Part shown: in pieces, positions 29,467 to 39,399 of the stretch | How positions within the stretch are numbered: the stretch's first letter is position 1 | Layout of the letters: every line of letters starts with the position of its first letter | Assembly (NCBI GenBank): GCA_000149225.2 | Contig: CM000687.1 | Coordinates: forward strand, 424,501 to 488,500 | Source of the DNA: Lachancea kluyveri NRRL Y-12651 | Lineage: Eukaryota > Ascomycota > Saccharomycetes > Saccharomycetales > Saccharomycetaceae | DNA length: 64,000 bases | Reading direction: 5' to 3' | Made by a program: the position numbers and the translations under genes | The notes under the pieces: model-generated | The model's input: the letters and a program-made list of their open reading frames with translations, nothing else | Databases searched by the model: none | Told to the model about the DNA's origin: nothing

Positions 29467-31752
29467 TCATTTTTGCAACTGTGCTAGACTGTCCAAAAGA
29501 CTTTGGACATTATTACCACCAGAAGGTTGTTGCTGCTGTTGAGGGGTGTTACTCATTTGCGAAGGAGATTGCTGATAACTTTGGTAGGGGTTAGGATTAC
29601 TTTGTGAAGGAACAGCCTGCTGATGGGGCTGTTGATTTTGCATTGACTGGACTAAACCAATCAATTGCTGTTGTTGAGGCTGAGTCTGCTGTTGAGCCAT
29701 AGAAAGTAGGCTCGATACAACGTTTGGAGGCAAATGCTGAATAGCGGATAGTAGCTGCTGTTGATCCAATGGTCCATTCGGCATAGGTGGCACCACCTGT
29801 GCTGGTTGTTGTTGTTGTTGTTGTTGCTGCTGCTGCTGCTGCTGCTGTTGTTGTTGTTGCTGTTGTGGCAAAGGAATTTGTGCAGAGTACCCTGCATAGC
29901 CTTGAGCCATAGGGGGTGTAACATAGCTCTGAGGTGGTGGTGGTGGTGGAGCATTACCATACATGGCTGGAGGCTGCTGCATGTATGCTTGCTGGGGTTG
30001 AGGATGCATATTGTATCCGCTATAGTATTGTTGTTGCGACATACCACTACCACCATTGGTTCTTGAATTTTTCAAGTTGTTGAAAATAGCCACTGCATCG
30101 TCGCACGACACACTGATGTATTCGTCAAATTTGGTTTCTCCTTGAGGACCTTTATAAAAAGTCTGGATATCAACGTTCCTTGTTTTGTTTACTAAAACGA
30201 CACCCCATACACCATCGTATGCACTATCATTAATCATCTTTCTCAATTCCATACGTGGCTTCAAGAATATCATATCAGTCTCCAAACCGGTGCCCTGTCT
30301 AAACTTCCCGAACACTTCGTTGGCGTATGAACGATCTGCAGTCCTTTTGACGTAGATTTGACACTGTGGAATACGCCTCTTACCCTTTTTGTAGGTATTA
30401 TCGCTATACATGTCTTCTTCTTCCTCTTCCTCAGCGAATGGACGTTTGCTCGAGGAGATAAAAGTAGAGCTGCTGTTTGTACCATGGTCGCCATGGTCAA
30501 ATTGTGGCCTACTGTTAGAGCTGGAAATTTCCAAAATTAGTTTTTTACCAAAGTTTAGTTCTTGGGATTCGCATTCGATAGCATCTTTAACAGACTGGGG
30601 GTCATCATACTGGATGAATCCAAAGGCATTTTTGATGTTGATTTGAAAAATATGACCATAAGGTGAAAAAATCCTAAATAAATCCTCTTTAGTCACATTT
30701 TTCAGCGGCAAATTACCAATAAATAGTCTAGACTTTGGTGGAAAATGTTGGATTTCAGTAATCCTGTTTTCACCGCGTAGGTACTCAGTGTATCTTTGGC
30801 GTTCTATTGGCGTCATCGGTTGGGACAAATCTGTTCTGGGGTGAAGTCTCCTTTTAGCAGATTCTAGGTGGGCAGAGTTATTAGTAACATTGGTATTGAC
30901 TGATTCTTGTGAGGGACGCGGCATAGAAGTTTCAGGGTTGGAGTTCAACATGGTTAAAATAGCAACTATTTTCTCATCACTGTTTAGTTCTTTAAACTCC
31001 TGAAGATTTAACATGTCACTAGCCATAATGTAATCCGCCTGCCTCTGTAGCAAATCGTAGTTGACGTTATCGCCTTTCGCGTCAGATACTGGCAACGTGG
31101 TAGATTCAGTTCCAATAGACTTGTCGTCGGAATTTGGAGCGTACAAATCCTGAGATCCAGACTTCTTTTCTGGCTGAACCACATCATCCTGTGATTCATC
31201 GTTTGCACTATCCTCTTCCTCCTCATTTTCTTCAGCCTTCTCATCACCCTCTTCTTGAGCTGCCTCAGGTTGTTCTTCGTCACTACTGATTTCTTGAGCC
31301 ACTTCCTCATCCTCATCCTCATTAACTTCCTCATTTCTTTCGTCATCTTTATCCCCACCTTCCTCTTCTTTTTCTTCAGAGTTAACAATTTTGTCGGCGC
31401 CATTGTCATTTTGAACCTCACTTTCGCCTTCCTCTTCCGTATTCTCCTTATCGTTCAAAGGTTCATAGGCTTCAGTTTGAATGGTTTCCTTTTCTATAGG
31501 GCTTGTTTTGTCCTCTTCGGAATAAAGGTCACTCTCTGCCCCATCACTATTACTCTCGTCATTGTCATAACCAACATCTTCTTTTTCGGTGGCAAGAGGG
31601 GCTTCTTGTTGCTCCTGTTCCTGTTGTTGTTTCATAACATTAGCTAATAGAGATTTAACAGCGTCCTCAGTTACCGATACAGAGGTATTTTCTGATTGTA
31701 AAGAGCCAGAAGAGCCTTCCATTTCCGTAGTATCGCTTTTGTGTTCAGTCAT
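29467..31752 (-). CDS. NAB3: RNA-binding transcription termination factor Nab3
   Basis: Partner of Nrd1 and Sen1 in termination of snoRNAs, CUTs and other short RNA polymerase II transcripts in the nucleus; the RRM reads UCUU motifs. 761 residues (802 in S. cerevisiae). Residues about 55-205 are a long D/E-rich region. The RRM (about 330-405) shows RNP2 RLFIGNLP and RNP1-like AFGFIQYD. A conserved module follows with IPQCQIYVKRTADRSYANEV. The C-terminal 180 residues are P/Q rich with a run of more than 20 glutamines (29805-29870, mixed CAA/CAG), the self-assembling low-complexity end known for Nab3. Position equals YPL190C. Confidence 0.95.
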   Translation of the reverse strand: MTEHKSDTTEMEGSSGSLQSENTSVSVTEDAVKSLLANVMKQQQEQEQQEAPLATEKEDVGYDNDESNSDGAESDLYSEEDKTSPIEKETIQTEAYEPLNDKENTEEEGESEVQNDNGADKIVNSEEKEEEGGDKDDERNEEVNEDEDEEVAQEISSDEEQPEAAQEEGDEKAEENEEEEDSANDESQDDVVQPEKKSGSQDLYAPNSDDKSIGTESTTLPVSDAKGDNVNYDLLQRQADYIMASDMLNLQEFKELNSDEKIVAILTMLNSNPETSMPRPSQESVNTNVTNNSAHLESAKRRLHPRTDLSQPMTPIERQRYTEYLRGENRITEIQHFPPKSRLFIGNLPLKNVTKEDLFRIFSPYGHIFQINIKNAFGFIQYDDPQSVKDAIECESQELNFGKKLILEISSSNSRPQFDHGDHGTNSSSTFISSSKRPFAEEEEEEDMYSDNTYKKGKRRIPQCQIYVKRTADRSYANEVFGKFRQGTGLETDMIFLKPRMELRKMINDSAYDGVWGVVLVNKTRNVDIQTFYKGPQGETKFDEYISVSCDDAVAIFNNLKNSRTNGGSGMSQQQYYSGYNMHPQPQQAYMQQPPAMYGNAPPPPPPQSYVTPPMAQGYAGYSAQIPLPQQQQQQQQQQQQQQQQQQQQPAQVVPPMPNGPLDQQQLLSAIQHLPPNVVSSLLSMAQQQTQPQQQQLIGLVQSMQNQQPHQQAVPSQSNPNPYQSYQQSPSQMSNTPQQQQQPSGGNNVQSLLDSLAQLQK
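29805..29870 (-). repeat. CAA/CAG microsatellite coding polyglutamine in NAB3
   Basis: Trinucleotide tract of CAA and CAG blocks coding about 22 glutamines, near 29805-29870. The interruptions between CAA and CAG blocks should slow slippage. Length variation between strains is likely. Confidence 0.85.
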
Positions 31753-32771
31753 TGCCCCGATGATCTAAGTTTTAAGAGTTCTTTGGCAGTGGCGAAATGT
31801 TTTATGGTGTAAAAAAAAAAAACAAGGAAAAAAAAAAAGAAACAGAACAGAAAGCAGATATAAACAGGGTAACGATATGTATATGAATCACGTGCTGATA
31901 TATATATACTCACAACACACATTATATGCAATAGAAAATAGGGCGTTATGAAAGGTAAGTAGTAGACGATATCTAGATATTCAGATGTTAAAAGTAAGGC
32001 ATGGGGATGGTTTTCGCAAATATTGATGAGCTCATGGGTAATAATTTCGCTTTCCCTTCCAACTAAGAACTATGGATGTGTTCGAAACAGTTATCGAGAC
32101 CAGTATATAATAGAGAATATACACATCATGCACTTCATGCACTTCATACGAAGATAAAATCGAAGGTTAGCAAGGTAGATTTACTCGAGTAGTCAGAGGG
32201 TATTGTAATATCAGAGCAAGGATGGTCGTAAATTGTAGTTTGTTTTTCTTTGATGAAACCAGAAGATCATTTTCTTTAGCGGAAAAAGGTTCGAAATTGT
32301 TGGAAGGTTAAGGTAAATCTTTAGATCTTTCAAATAATGGTGCCTGACAAAAGTTCTACGCCTAAGTTATTCCCGCTCACTTAGAAACTATAAATTTCAG
32401 CAGGCTAAGCAGCTGTGGTCTTTCTCAACATTTTTCTCTTTTTTTAACTACGGACGTTAAAGTAACTGTCTTTTTTTCCGTCTTTTTATTGAACTTTAAT
32501 ATGATTGTTTAATGTACATGATTGTTACTTTTAAAAGAAACGTAGTAACTATGTAAAGTACCAGAAAGTCCCGTGACTTGATCGGTTGTATTTGGAGAGA
32601 TCCTTTGATAATATCTTGCTTTACTTTATACAGTGCCTATGTGTAAGACGTGATTTGTGTTCTTGGAATATGCAGAATGGAAGAGGTTTTTAGATGGAAG
32701 TTGAAAAGACGGAAGTGGTCTTTGCATCGAATCTTGGTGTCATGATCTGTGAGGTAACAGCAACATTTGGT
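31753..32771. other. Intergenic region NAB3-COA2
   Basis: About 1 kb, gene-free. A-runs at 31811-31850 lie just before NAB3; a CACGTG hexamer is at 31889-31894. A TTGATGA/CTGA pair (32250 and about 32345) was considered as a C/D snoRNA but lacks a terminal stem. Confidence 0.5.
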
Positions 32772-32966
32772 TCATTGTTTGGTTTTCAGCTCTAAAAGCT
32801 CCTGTTTCTTTTCTCTTTCTTCACTCATCAATGGCGTATCTGAGTCTAACGCATGTGCAGGGCATGGTAAAATAGAACCTAGGGCGACAGAGGAGAAAGC
32901 AACTAGGAAGGTTGTCATAAATAGTTTGTTGGTAACATTTACCCTGGTGGCAGCTTTCAAATGCAT
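32772..32966 (-). CDS. COA2: Cytochrome c oxidase assembly factor Coa2
   Basis: 64-residue mitochondrial inner-membrane/matrix protein that stabilises Cox1 during haem A insertion. The short hydrophobic stretch TTFLVAFSSVALGSIL is followed by the family signature PCPAHALDSDTP and a charged helical tail. S. cerevisiae Coa2 (YPL189C-A) has 68 residues and lies between NAB3 and the GUP gene in the same orientation, as here. It is too small for many annotation pipelines. Start ATG at 32966. Confidence 0.88.
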   Translation of the reverse strand: MHLKAATRVNVTNKLFMTTFLVAFSSVALGSILPCPAHALDSDTPLMSEEREKKQELLELKTKQ

Positions 32967-33689
32967 TTTAAATTTGGTAGAATTTTGTACAGGAAATAGA
33001 TTAAATAGCTCGGGGAAACAAGATGTGGAAATCCAACAGGAATAAATAATAAATATTAGTGAAACGATGTGCTAAAGCAAAGAGCAAGTAAATATGGACA
33101 CGGATGCTAGCTGCTGGCTTATTAAAATGTGAATTTTCTCGTTTATCGCTTTCTTCTTCAAAGAGCTGGTGATGTTGTAAAGGTGAAAGGGAGTTTCGTG
33201 AGCGAAAAATTTCAAAAGATATAATTGGTGGAACAACCGCTCCATCAAAAACTCGCGAGGCCCGTAAAATCCGAAAGCAGTCATTTTTTTCTTGAAACGT
33301 GAAATGCAGAGAAGCTTTGAAGCGCAACGTCGACTAAACAGCCAGACACCAAAAGGGCTGCGTGATGCATACAGCGAAGTCAGGGTGTCCGTTATACGAC
33401 CTCGAATAAAGGTTTGATTTGTAGAAACTTATTCTAATGCATAATTTTCTTCTATTATTGGAGACACAATCCCGTGGCTAGCGTGCTTGGTGTTTCTTCC
33501 ACTGGCTTAGTAATCCCCAATGTTTTGTACTTCTGATGATTTCAAATCCACAGCTTTTGTGTTGGTTCACAACTTTAGCCAAGCCCGAAAGCTTTCCGTA
33601 CACTTGATAATTTGTCCTTTTATATTAGTACTACAATTTGTTTTCTTTTAAAAACATGTTAATAGGTCTCTTAAAGAAGTACACATAAG
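32967..33689. other. Intergenic region COA2-SCY1
   Basis: About 720 bp holding the COA2 promoter and the SCY1 3' end. A 70-codon minus-strand frame (33072-33284) has an ATG but no recognisable content. Confidence 0.5.
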
Positions 33690-36128
33690 CTATAACAATG
33701 AAGGTTCATCAGCAGAAATAGGCGACAATATAGAGGATTGCGTTGGCTTTCTACTTGGCTGCAGTGGCATAGAGAAACCCGGTGGTAAAGGGTTTGCTGG
33801 TCCAGCTGTGTTTACAGTGGAGTAATTACTAACCGGTGACGGTGTTGAAGATACGAAATCATCAAACTCGTCAGAATTGGTATCTTTGTTGAGGATAGTA
33901 CGGCTTTTCGGTGCGTTTGGCGGGTTGCCTCTCGTGACTCTTGCTTTGTTTACAGATATCCCCTTGGTTAGAACAAGAGGTTTAGGCGCATGCTTTATTT
34001 CGGGCTTTCTAGGTGTCAACGTAGGTGAATTCAGAGCCTCGGACTTTTTTGCCGAGGAAGCAGATGTCATAATAGGTACATTGTGATTGTTCTTACGTGC
34101 TGGGGTTGGTATTTTGGTGGAGGGTGAGTTGGCCTTTATTGGTTGAATTGCCGGGACACTGATGTTTCTTGCAGCAGCTGTATCTGGATCTTCTTTCTTC
34201 ACTACAGGTTTCTCAATTACTTTGTTGAAATCGTTATTTTCACTCAGCGCTTCGCTTTGACTTGTCTGTTTTAACTTTGCCATGTGTTTCTTTTGGACAT
34301 TACCACTAATACTGTTTATTGCCGCAACATACTCAGAGTATTGAACAGGTTTCAAGGTCATTGCCATTGAGAAATTCCACAATAACGGCAGTAGCTCACT
34401 TACAATAACTGTCTCGTCGTCAACAACATCGGGTAAGGTCTTAAATAGTTGTAAAAATTTAAGTAAGATCCTGGAATCTCTTGTTTTCATCGATTTTATT
34501 AATGGAAGCAGTTCCTCCACAATCGAGTATTTATCAATGGCTTTCTCTTCAATCATCATTTGAAAACTAGAAACACACGCCGTCTTTATGGTTAAGCTTG
34601 TGGTTTTCGTGAACAGTTGAGAAACCAAGGGGAAAAAAAAATTCTTGGCAGTAGGAAAATCTACACATGCCAATGCCAAATTAAGTTTAGTCAAAATGCT
34701 TTCTTGCAAGTGAAGTTCCTTTTCACTGCTAATTCCTGACAACACGTATGTGAACAGCGGTTTCAAGATCTGGTCGACAAAATTGCTACTTTTAAATTTG
34801 TCCTTTAACACTTCCAAATTTTCAATAAGTGCACTGGTGGCATTCTCTAGTAAAACTTTGAAATTGCTTTTCGAGACTAAGTGAGGATAAACCTTTTCGT
34901 GGAATGTCAACTGCGATAAAGTAGAGCCAATCCTTATGACAGTATGCAAATTAGTGTTGATACAACGCGTATCTATCGTCGAAGAGGCACATGTTTGATC
35001 TAGTAGGTCCACCAACACAGGTAAAAATTTTCGTTGCAACATTGGTGTTGGAAATTGGGGCAAAAGATCCACCAAACCTTCCAAGAAAATAATCCTCTCC
35101 TCAGTGCTCTTTGTCGGTAAGTCATCCAAAAATACCAGCGTCTTCACCAGGGAATTTTGAAAAAAATCCGATTCGATAAAGTCTATGATATTATCATACC
35201 GAGAAAATATGTCTCTATTCATCAATTTTGGCAAGCAGAACCGTAGTTTAGAAGGAATCTTTGAAAACACATTGTCCCAAGAGCGTTGGCCCAGTTTGCG
35301 CTCGAATTTCGTATATTCGTCCTTGTAATAACTAGTGGAGTTTTCACAGTTCAACAAATTTCGCCTGTAATACAAATAAAATATCAACAGGCCCAGGGAA
35401 AAGTAATCATTCTTCGGCGACAGGACATTTTCGAAGACAATTTCTGGAGCAGAATAATTCAGGTCCAAGTGCATAAAGGTTGGTACACGAGGATCGTATT
35501 GTGGAATAAAATATTCTAGTGTGTTAGTGCCGTGTGGTAGCTTTATCAAATGGCCTAGTCCGGAGATTTTCCAATCAGAATTCTCATTGATGAAGATAGA
35601 GCGGGGCTGTAAATCCAAGTGCACGGAGTTAGCCCTGTTGTGGATGAAGTCCAACCCCTGTGAGATTTGCAGAACGCCTCTTTGGATTACAATACCTTGG
35701 GATGCGTCACTATTTGTCAAGAAATCTTCTTCCTCATCAATTTCTTGAAATACTGTAGCGAGACAACCACTTACGTATTCGGTAACAAACATAAAGTTTT
35801 TACTGTGTTCTTCGATTGGCTCGACCAAGGTTAGAATATTGGGATGCTTTAACTTTGCTAAATTGTTCACCTGGGATTTCAAAACTTCATAGGCCTCCTG
35901 AATAATCTGTTTGTCACGGGAGGATGATTTGGACTTGATGATCCCATACCTTAGCAGATAATTCTCAAATTGTTTCTTATCGAAAATAAATACAGACACC
36001 CTGGATGGTGCGTTGGAAGAACTCGATTTGGGTCTTCCTGTATGAATACACCACGGTTCAGCAGTGAAGGTCGGAGACGAAGAAAATGAGTAGTTCGAAT
36101 TAATACCACTCTTTGATGGCCAGAACAT
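33690..36128 (-). CDS. SCY1: SCYL-family pseudokinase Scy1
   Basis: 812 residues. Residues about 20-310 form a protein-kinase-like fold whose catalytic residues are replaced: the HRD position reads HLD in SVHLDLQPRSIFIN, and the DFG position reads SGLG in DWKISGLGHL, so it is a pseudokinase. HEAT-like repeats follow (about 340-570), then a disordered S/T/P-rich tail. The family links clathrin- and COPI-type trafficking between Golgi and endosomes; the S. cerevisiae gene YGL083W has been tied to TORC1-dependent traffic. Order MIY1-SCY1-GUP1 agrees with YGL082W-YGL084C, with an extra gene and a tRNA inserted here. Confidence 0.93.
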   Translation of the reverse strand: MFWPSKSGINSNYSFSSSPTFTAEPWCIHTGRPKSSSSNAPSRVSVFIFDKKQFENYLLRYGIIKSKSSSRDKQIIQEAYEVLKSQVNNLAKLKHPNILTLVEPIEEHSKNFMFVTEYVSGCLATVFQEIDEEEDFLTNSDASQGIVIQRGVLQISQGLDFIHNRANSVHLDLQPRSIFINENSDWKISGLGHLIKLPHGTNTLEYFIPQYDPRVPTFMHLDLNYSAPEIVFENVLSPKNDYFSLGLLIFYLYYRRNLLNCENSTSYYKDEYTKFERKLGQRSWDNVFSKIPSKLRFCLPKLMNRDIFSRYDNIIDFIESDFFQNSLVKTLVFLDDLPTKSTEERIIFLEGLVDLLPQFPTPMLQRKFLPVLVDLLDQTCASSTIDTRCINTNLHTVIRIGSTLSQLTFHEKVYPHLVSKSNFKVLLENATSALIENLEVLKDKFKSSNFVDQILKPLFTYVLSGISSEKELHLQESILTKLNLALACVDFPTAKNFFFPLVSQLFTKTTSLTIKTACVSSFQMMIEEKAIDKYSIVEELLPLIKSMKTRDSRILLKFLQLFKTLPDVVDDETVIVSELLPLLWNFSMAMTLKPVQYSEYVAAINSISGNVQKKHMAKLKQTSQSEALSENNDFNKVIEKPVVKKEDPDTAAARNISVPAIQPIKANSPSTKIPTPARKNNHNVPIMTSASSAKKSEALNSPTLTPRKPEIKHAPKPLVLTKGISVNKARVTRGNPPNAPKSRTILNKDTNSDEFDDFVSSTPSPVSNYSTVNTAGPANPLPPGFSMPLQPSRKPTQSSILSPISADEPSLL

Positions 36129-37374
36129 CTATCAGTTTCTAAATTTTAGAGCTTGTTTAATGCCTGCTGACTGCTTAAGACATTGAAAAACAGCTCACTC
36201 TTGAAATCGAACAGTTGGAATGTTAAAAAATATATTTATCGTGTGGTGCACGGCATCAGCTTGGCAGACGTATATAACAAGATCAAAGAAAAAAAATAAA
36301 AAAAACGATGGCCTTTCAGTTTCAAATAATTCAAAAACCCAATTCCGAACAAGTAGTATACCGCTATAGCGTAGCGAGGCTTTCCTGTTATTAGCCAGTC
36401 TGATTTTGTGTATATACTTGGTAAGCAAAATTTAAAATAAGGCTTTCTTAAAGGATGAAAACCAACTAGTTCGCAATCCGTTTTCGCACAATAGTTGCTG
36501 TAAAAATATAAATACATATATCTGGGCTTCTTCCTACCGATAGATTTTGTTAACGCATTTATATTACAGAGCAGTTAGACTGGAACTACATCTAGCTCAA
36601 GGGTTTTATGTTCTATTTATAGGCGTTTGTGTTGAGAATAATAGTTCTCCACACTCTTAATCTCTGCCGGTATTATCTATCCGTATACAGACCTTGGCAC
36701 GCCCCGAGGTGAAACGTTTCCAAGAATTATGTTGAAACGAGACATGTCAATCTAAGCATAAATCGCAGACTGTACTTTCAGTTTGAAAATTCCACTTATT
36801 CTCTTTTACAAAGTCCATTCCTCTGGTTCTGACCTACCAAAGCGTTGGCCCCGGAGTATTTTCGCTTACACTGCAACTAAAGCCAACACATCCGTTTCAT
36901 TTGGTCAATGCCCGATTCGAACAACACATTTTTAAGCCAAGCTGGCCGAGGAGCTTGCGTCTGCAATTCTTAAGAGTAGATAGTGTACCTTTAGTTTTGC
37001 TAACCTTTGGAAGCTTTTTACATACAAGAGCTTGCTTATCAGAATCAGGAAATGTGATTTGTCATCTGAATGAGGCGATAATGGGAAAAAAAGAAAGACC
37101 CGAGAAACTTTGAGGCACATATTTGGCAAAAGAGAAGAGACCCCTATAAATCTATTTATACGCAATGCATACATACAATTGAGGCAGGATAAACAATTTT
37201 GCTCTAAAAAGCGTTAGTACTTATCAGGATTTTTATTTTGTATACTGGCTCTTTCGATTATACTTCACTTTTGCTCATTTCTATTTCAACCAAGAAGAAC
37301 GCTTCTCTTTAAATTTTTGATTGCACTAAATTGAAAGTAACAAGTGAAACAGAATACAGAAAAAAAAAATAAAA
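36129..37374. other. Intergenic region SCY1-SDR gene
   Basis: About 1.2 kb without a supported gene. Frames at 36195-36517 and 36901-37174 are short, overlapping and start at poor codons. No tRNA is present despite a GATTCGAAC match near 36911. Confidence 0.55.
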
Positions 37375-38391
37375 ATGACTACACCAGCTCCAAAGTATAG
37401 TAAATCTTACCTGTTGAAGGAAATGTACTATGGGTTTCGGCCTAACAAGCCATCGTTCACTCCAGAACAATATCCGGACTTGACTAATAAAAGCGCTATT
37501 GTGACCGGCATGAACATCGGTATTGGGTTTGAGGTTTCTAAACTATTATACGGCAAGAATTGTAATATTATCGGCGTGGTTAGAAATGGTGAAAAGGCTA
37601 AAGCAGCCCGTGAAAAGATTTTGGCTGAGTTTTCTGAGAGTAAGGGGTCCATCACCATTATTGATGGCTGCGACCTCTCCGATTTTACTACCATCGAACC
37701 AGCAGCAAATAAGATAAAAGAAGCTGTAGGCAACAACCCATTGAACCTAATTATCCATAATGCTGGCTTGATGGCCCCAGTTAATACAGGTACCTCAAAA
37801 CAGGGTTTGGAGTTGATGTTTGCTACCAATGTCATGGGTCCGCAATTGTTGCAACATTTCATCGATCCCTTATTCTTGAAAAAAGATGATGATCTAAAGA
37901 GAATTGTTTGGGTCAGTTCATATGCTCACTTTTTGGGGTTTTCGGAATATGGGATTAACTGGGAAAACCCTACTTTTGCCGGTGTCGATGTAAAGGAGAG
38001 ACCCTCTGCTAATACGTTGTATGGACAATCGAAGGCCGCTAACATATACCAAGCTAAAGCTTGGGCTACCAAGAATGATGAACTTGTTACCGATATTGGA
38101 TGTGTCTCTGTGTCTTGTTATCCAGGAAATATAACTACAGGGCTGACCAGGGATCATTCCCCCCTTGCAAAGTACGTGCTAAATCATTTGCTCTGGGATG
38201 GCTACTACGGAGCCTATTCCGAACTGTATGCTGCCTTGTCTCCAGACCTCACAATTAAAAACCAGGGTGCCTACATCGTACCATTTGGTGAAGTTCATGA
38301 CCCAAGAGAAGATGTCAAAGCCGGGCTGGCAAATGGAACTGACCTGAAGTTGTGGGAATGGGTAGAAAATGAGATTAAACCCTATTTCTAG
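37375..38391 (+). CDS. Short-chain dehydrogenase/reductase, accessory
   Basis: 338 residues, NAD(P)-dependent SDR of the retinol-dehydrogenase/WWOX-like type. The cofactor motif is TGMNIGIG (about residues 43-50), the structural motif IIHNAGLM replaces the usual NNAG with HNAG, and the active site is YGQSKAANIY (YxxxK), with VSS upstream. There is no signal peptide or membrane span. Its substrate cannot be told. I know no S. cerevisiae gene at this place between SCY1 and GUP1; Env9 is a distant SDR with a different N-terminus. Lying beside a tRNA gene and a solo LTR, it may be a local gain, but family members occur in many yeasts and filamentous fungi. Confidence 0.9.
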   Translation: MTTPAPKYSKSYLLKEMYYGFRPNKPSFTPEQYPDLTNKSAIVTGMNIGIGFEVSKLLYGKNCNIIGVVRNGEKAKAAREKILAEFSESKGSITIIDGCDLSDFTTIEPAANKIKEAVGNNPLNLIIHNAGLMAPVNTGTSKQGLELMFATNVMGPQLLQHFIDPLFLKKDDDLKRIVWVSSYAHFLGFSEYGINWENPTFAGVDVKERPSANTLYGQSKAANIYQAKAWATKNDELVTDIGCVSVSCYPGNITTGLTRDHSPLAKYVLNHLLWDGYYGAYSELYAALSPDLTIKNQGAYIVPFGEVHDPREDVKAGLANGTDLKLWEWVENEIKPYF

Positions 38392-38452
38392 ATACCTAAG
38401 TAAATCAGTATTACACCTTTTTATTTTGACAAGAGAATGTTTTACAGAAACC

Positions 38453-38458
38453 AAAAAA
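38453..38458 (-). terminator. RNA polymerase III terminator of tRNA-Gly
   Basis: TTTTTT on the minus strand, 15 nt after the tRNA 3' end. Confidence 0.8.
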
Positions 38459-38472
38459 TACAAAGAAGCGAT

Positions 38473-38543
38473 TGCGCAAGCCCGGAATCGAACCGGGGGC
38501 CCAACGATGGCAACGTTGGATTTTACCACTAAACCACTTGCGC
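38473..38543 (-). tRNA. tG(GCC): tRNA-Gly(GCC)
   Basis: 71 nt, no intron. The acceptor stem GCGCAAG/CTTGCGC is perfect, the discriminator base is A, the anticodon loop contains GCC, and the T loop is GGTTCGATTCC. As far as I can recall it is identical to the S. cerevisiae tRNA-Gly(GCC). The A and B boxes (TGGTTTAGTGG, GGTTCGATTCC) are standard. Confidence 0.98.
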
Positions 38544-38686
38544 TCGTTAGATCGTTGAAGACACTGAAGTAATAATCACTACTTAACAAAGATATTCAAT
38601 GGCTTACGTCCTAGATCGTTTGTTAAAAGCATCACTTCTAAGGTACTTTCCTCATGCTTTTTTTTTTTTCAATCTATAGCGGATAT

Positions 38687-39018
38687 TGAGAAATATGTTG
38701 ATACTGGGACAATTGTTGAGATTCCGTTTTTGATTAAGGCTATAATAATTTGGTATATGGTTATACTAGAAGTTCTCCTCGCCTTTCTAGGAATCCAGAA
38801 AAGGAGTCGATAATTCTACATACAATTATTCATATATCCTCTTTCCTTTTATATGTTTTGGTTCATTATCCTATCACATTATCAATCCTCGCGTTTCAGC
38901 TTCCACTGACTTAGATGACTGTTTCTCATTCTTTATGTCACCTTATAACACCGTGTATGATAATATACTAGTAACACGAATACTAGTCGATGGTCGATAG
39001 TTGTATTTCGTTTCGACA
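38687..39018 (-). mobile_element. Solo LTR, Ty1/copia (delta-like)
   Basis: A 332-bp solo long terminal repeat that aligns end to end with the S. cerevisiae delta LTR: shared blocks include AGAAGTTCTCCTC, TCACATTATCAATCCT and GCGTTTCAGCTTCCACT. It starts TG and ends CA in either reading and has no internal coding part. It begins 144 bp upstream of the tRNA-Gly 5' end, the window in which Ty1-type integrases insert. It is a fossil left by recombination between LTRs; end length looks near complete. No clear target duplication is seen at the boundaries I chose, so it may be old. Confidence 0.88.
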
Positions 39019-39399
39019 GTTTTATTCGTTGAATGATAAGCAGAAGTAAAAGTGGCCTTTATTTTACTACGTAAATGACAAGTACTTTGAATACCCTATG
39101 GGTTTCAAAGTGGATAACCAGATATTTTCAAGACTAAGACATTAAAAATGACAGTTGTATCATGAGCTCTGTTCTCTGATACAAACAGATAATTCGTAGA
39201 TGGAATAAATCCATACTGTATCCTCCAAATACTCGGATTGTTTAATATGACTGTTACAGTATAGAAATCGCGAAACCACTGTTCCTGTCACCGATTACGA
39301 ACTAACTGTTTTAGTAGTTCTGCTTTAACGATACGTTTTCTGGAGATTTACAACTTCTCGGAACGACACAGCATCCATAAAGTCATAGCATTGAAGAAT
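39019..39399. other. Intergenic, GUP1 promoter
   Basis: About 380 bp between the solo LTR and GUP1; nothing recognisable. Confidence 0.5.

Noticed and set aside
32250-32350. C/D snoRNA upstream of COA2
   Set aside because: TTGATGA and CTGA are 90 nt apart, but there is no terminal stem and I know no matching rRNA target.
36905-36930. tRNA gene suggested by GATTCGAAC
   Set aside because: No acceptor stem, anticodon arm or A box around it.
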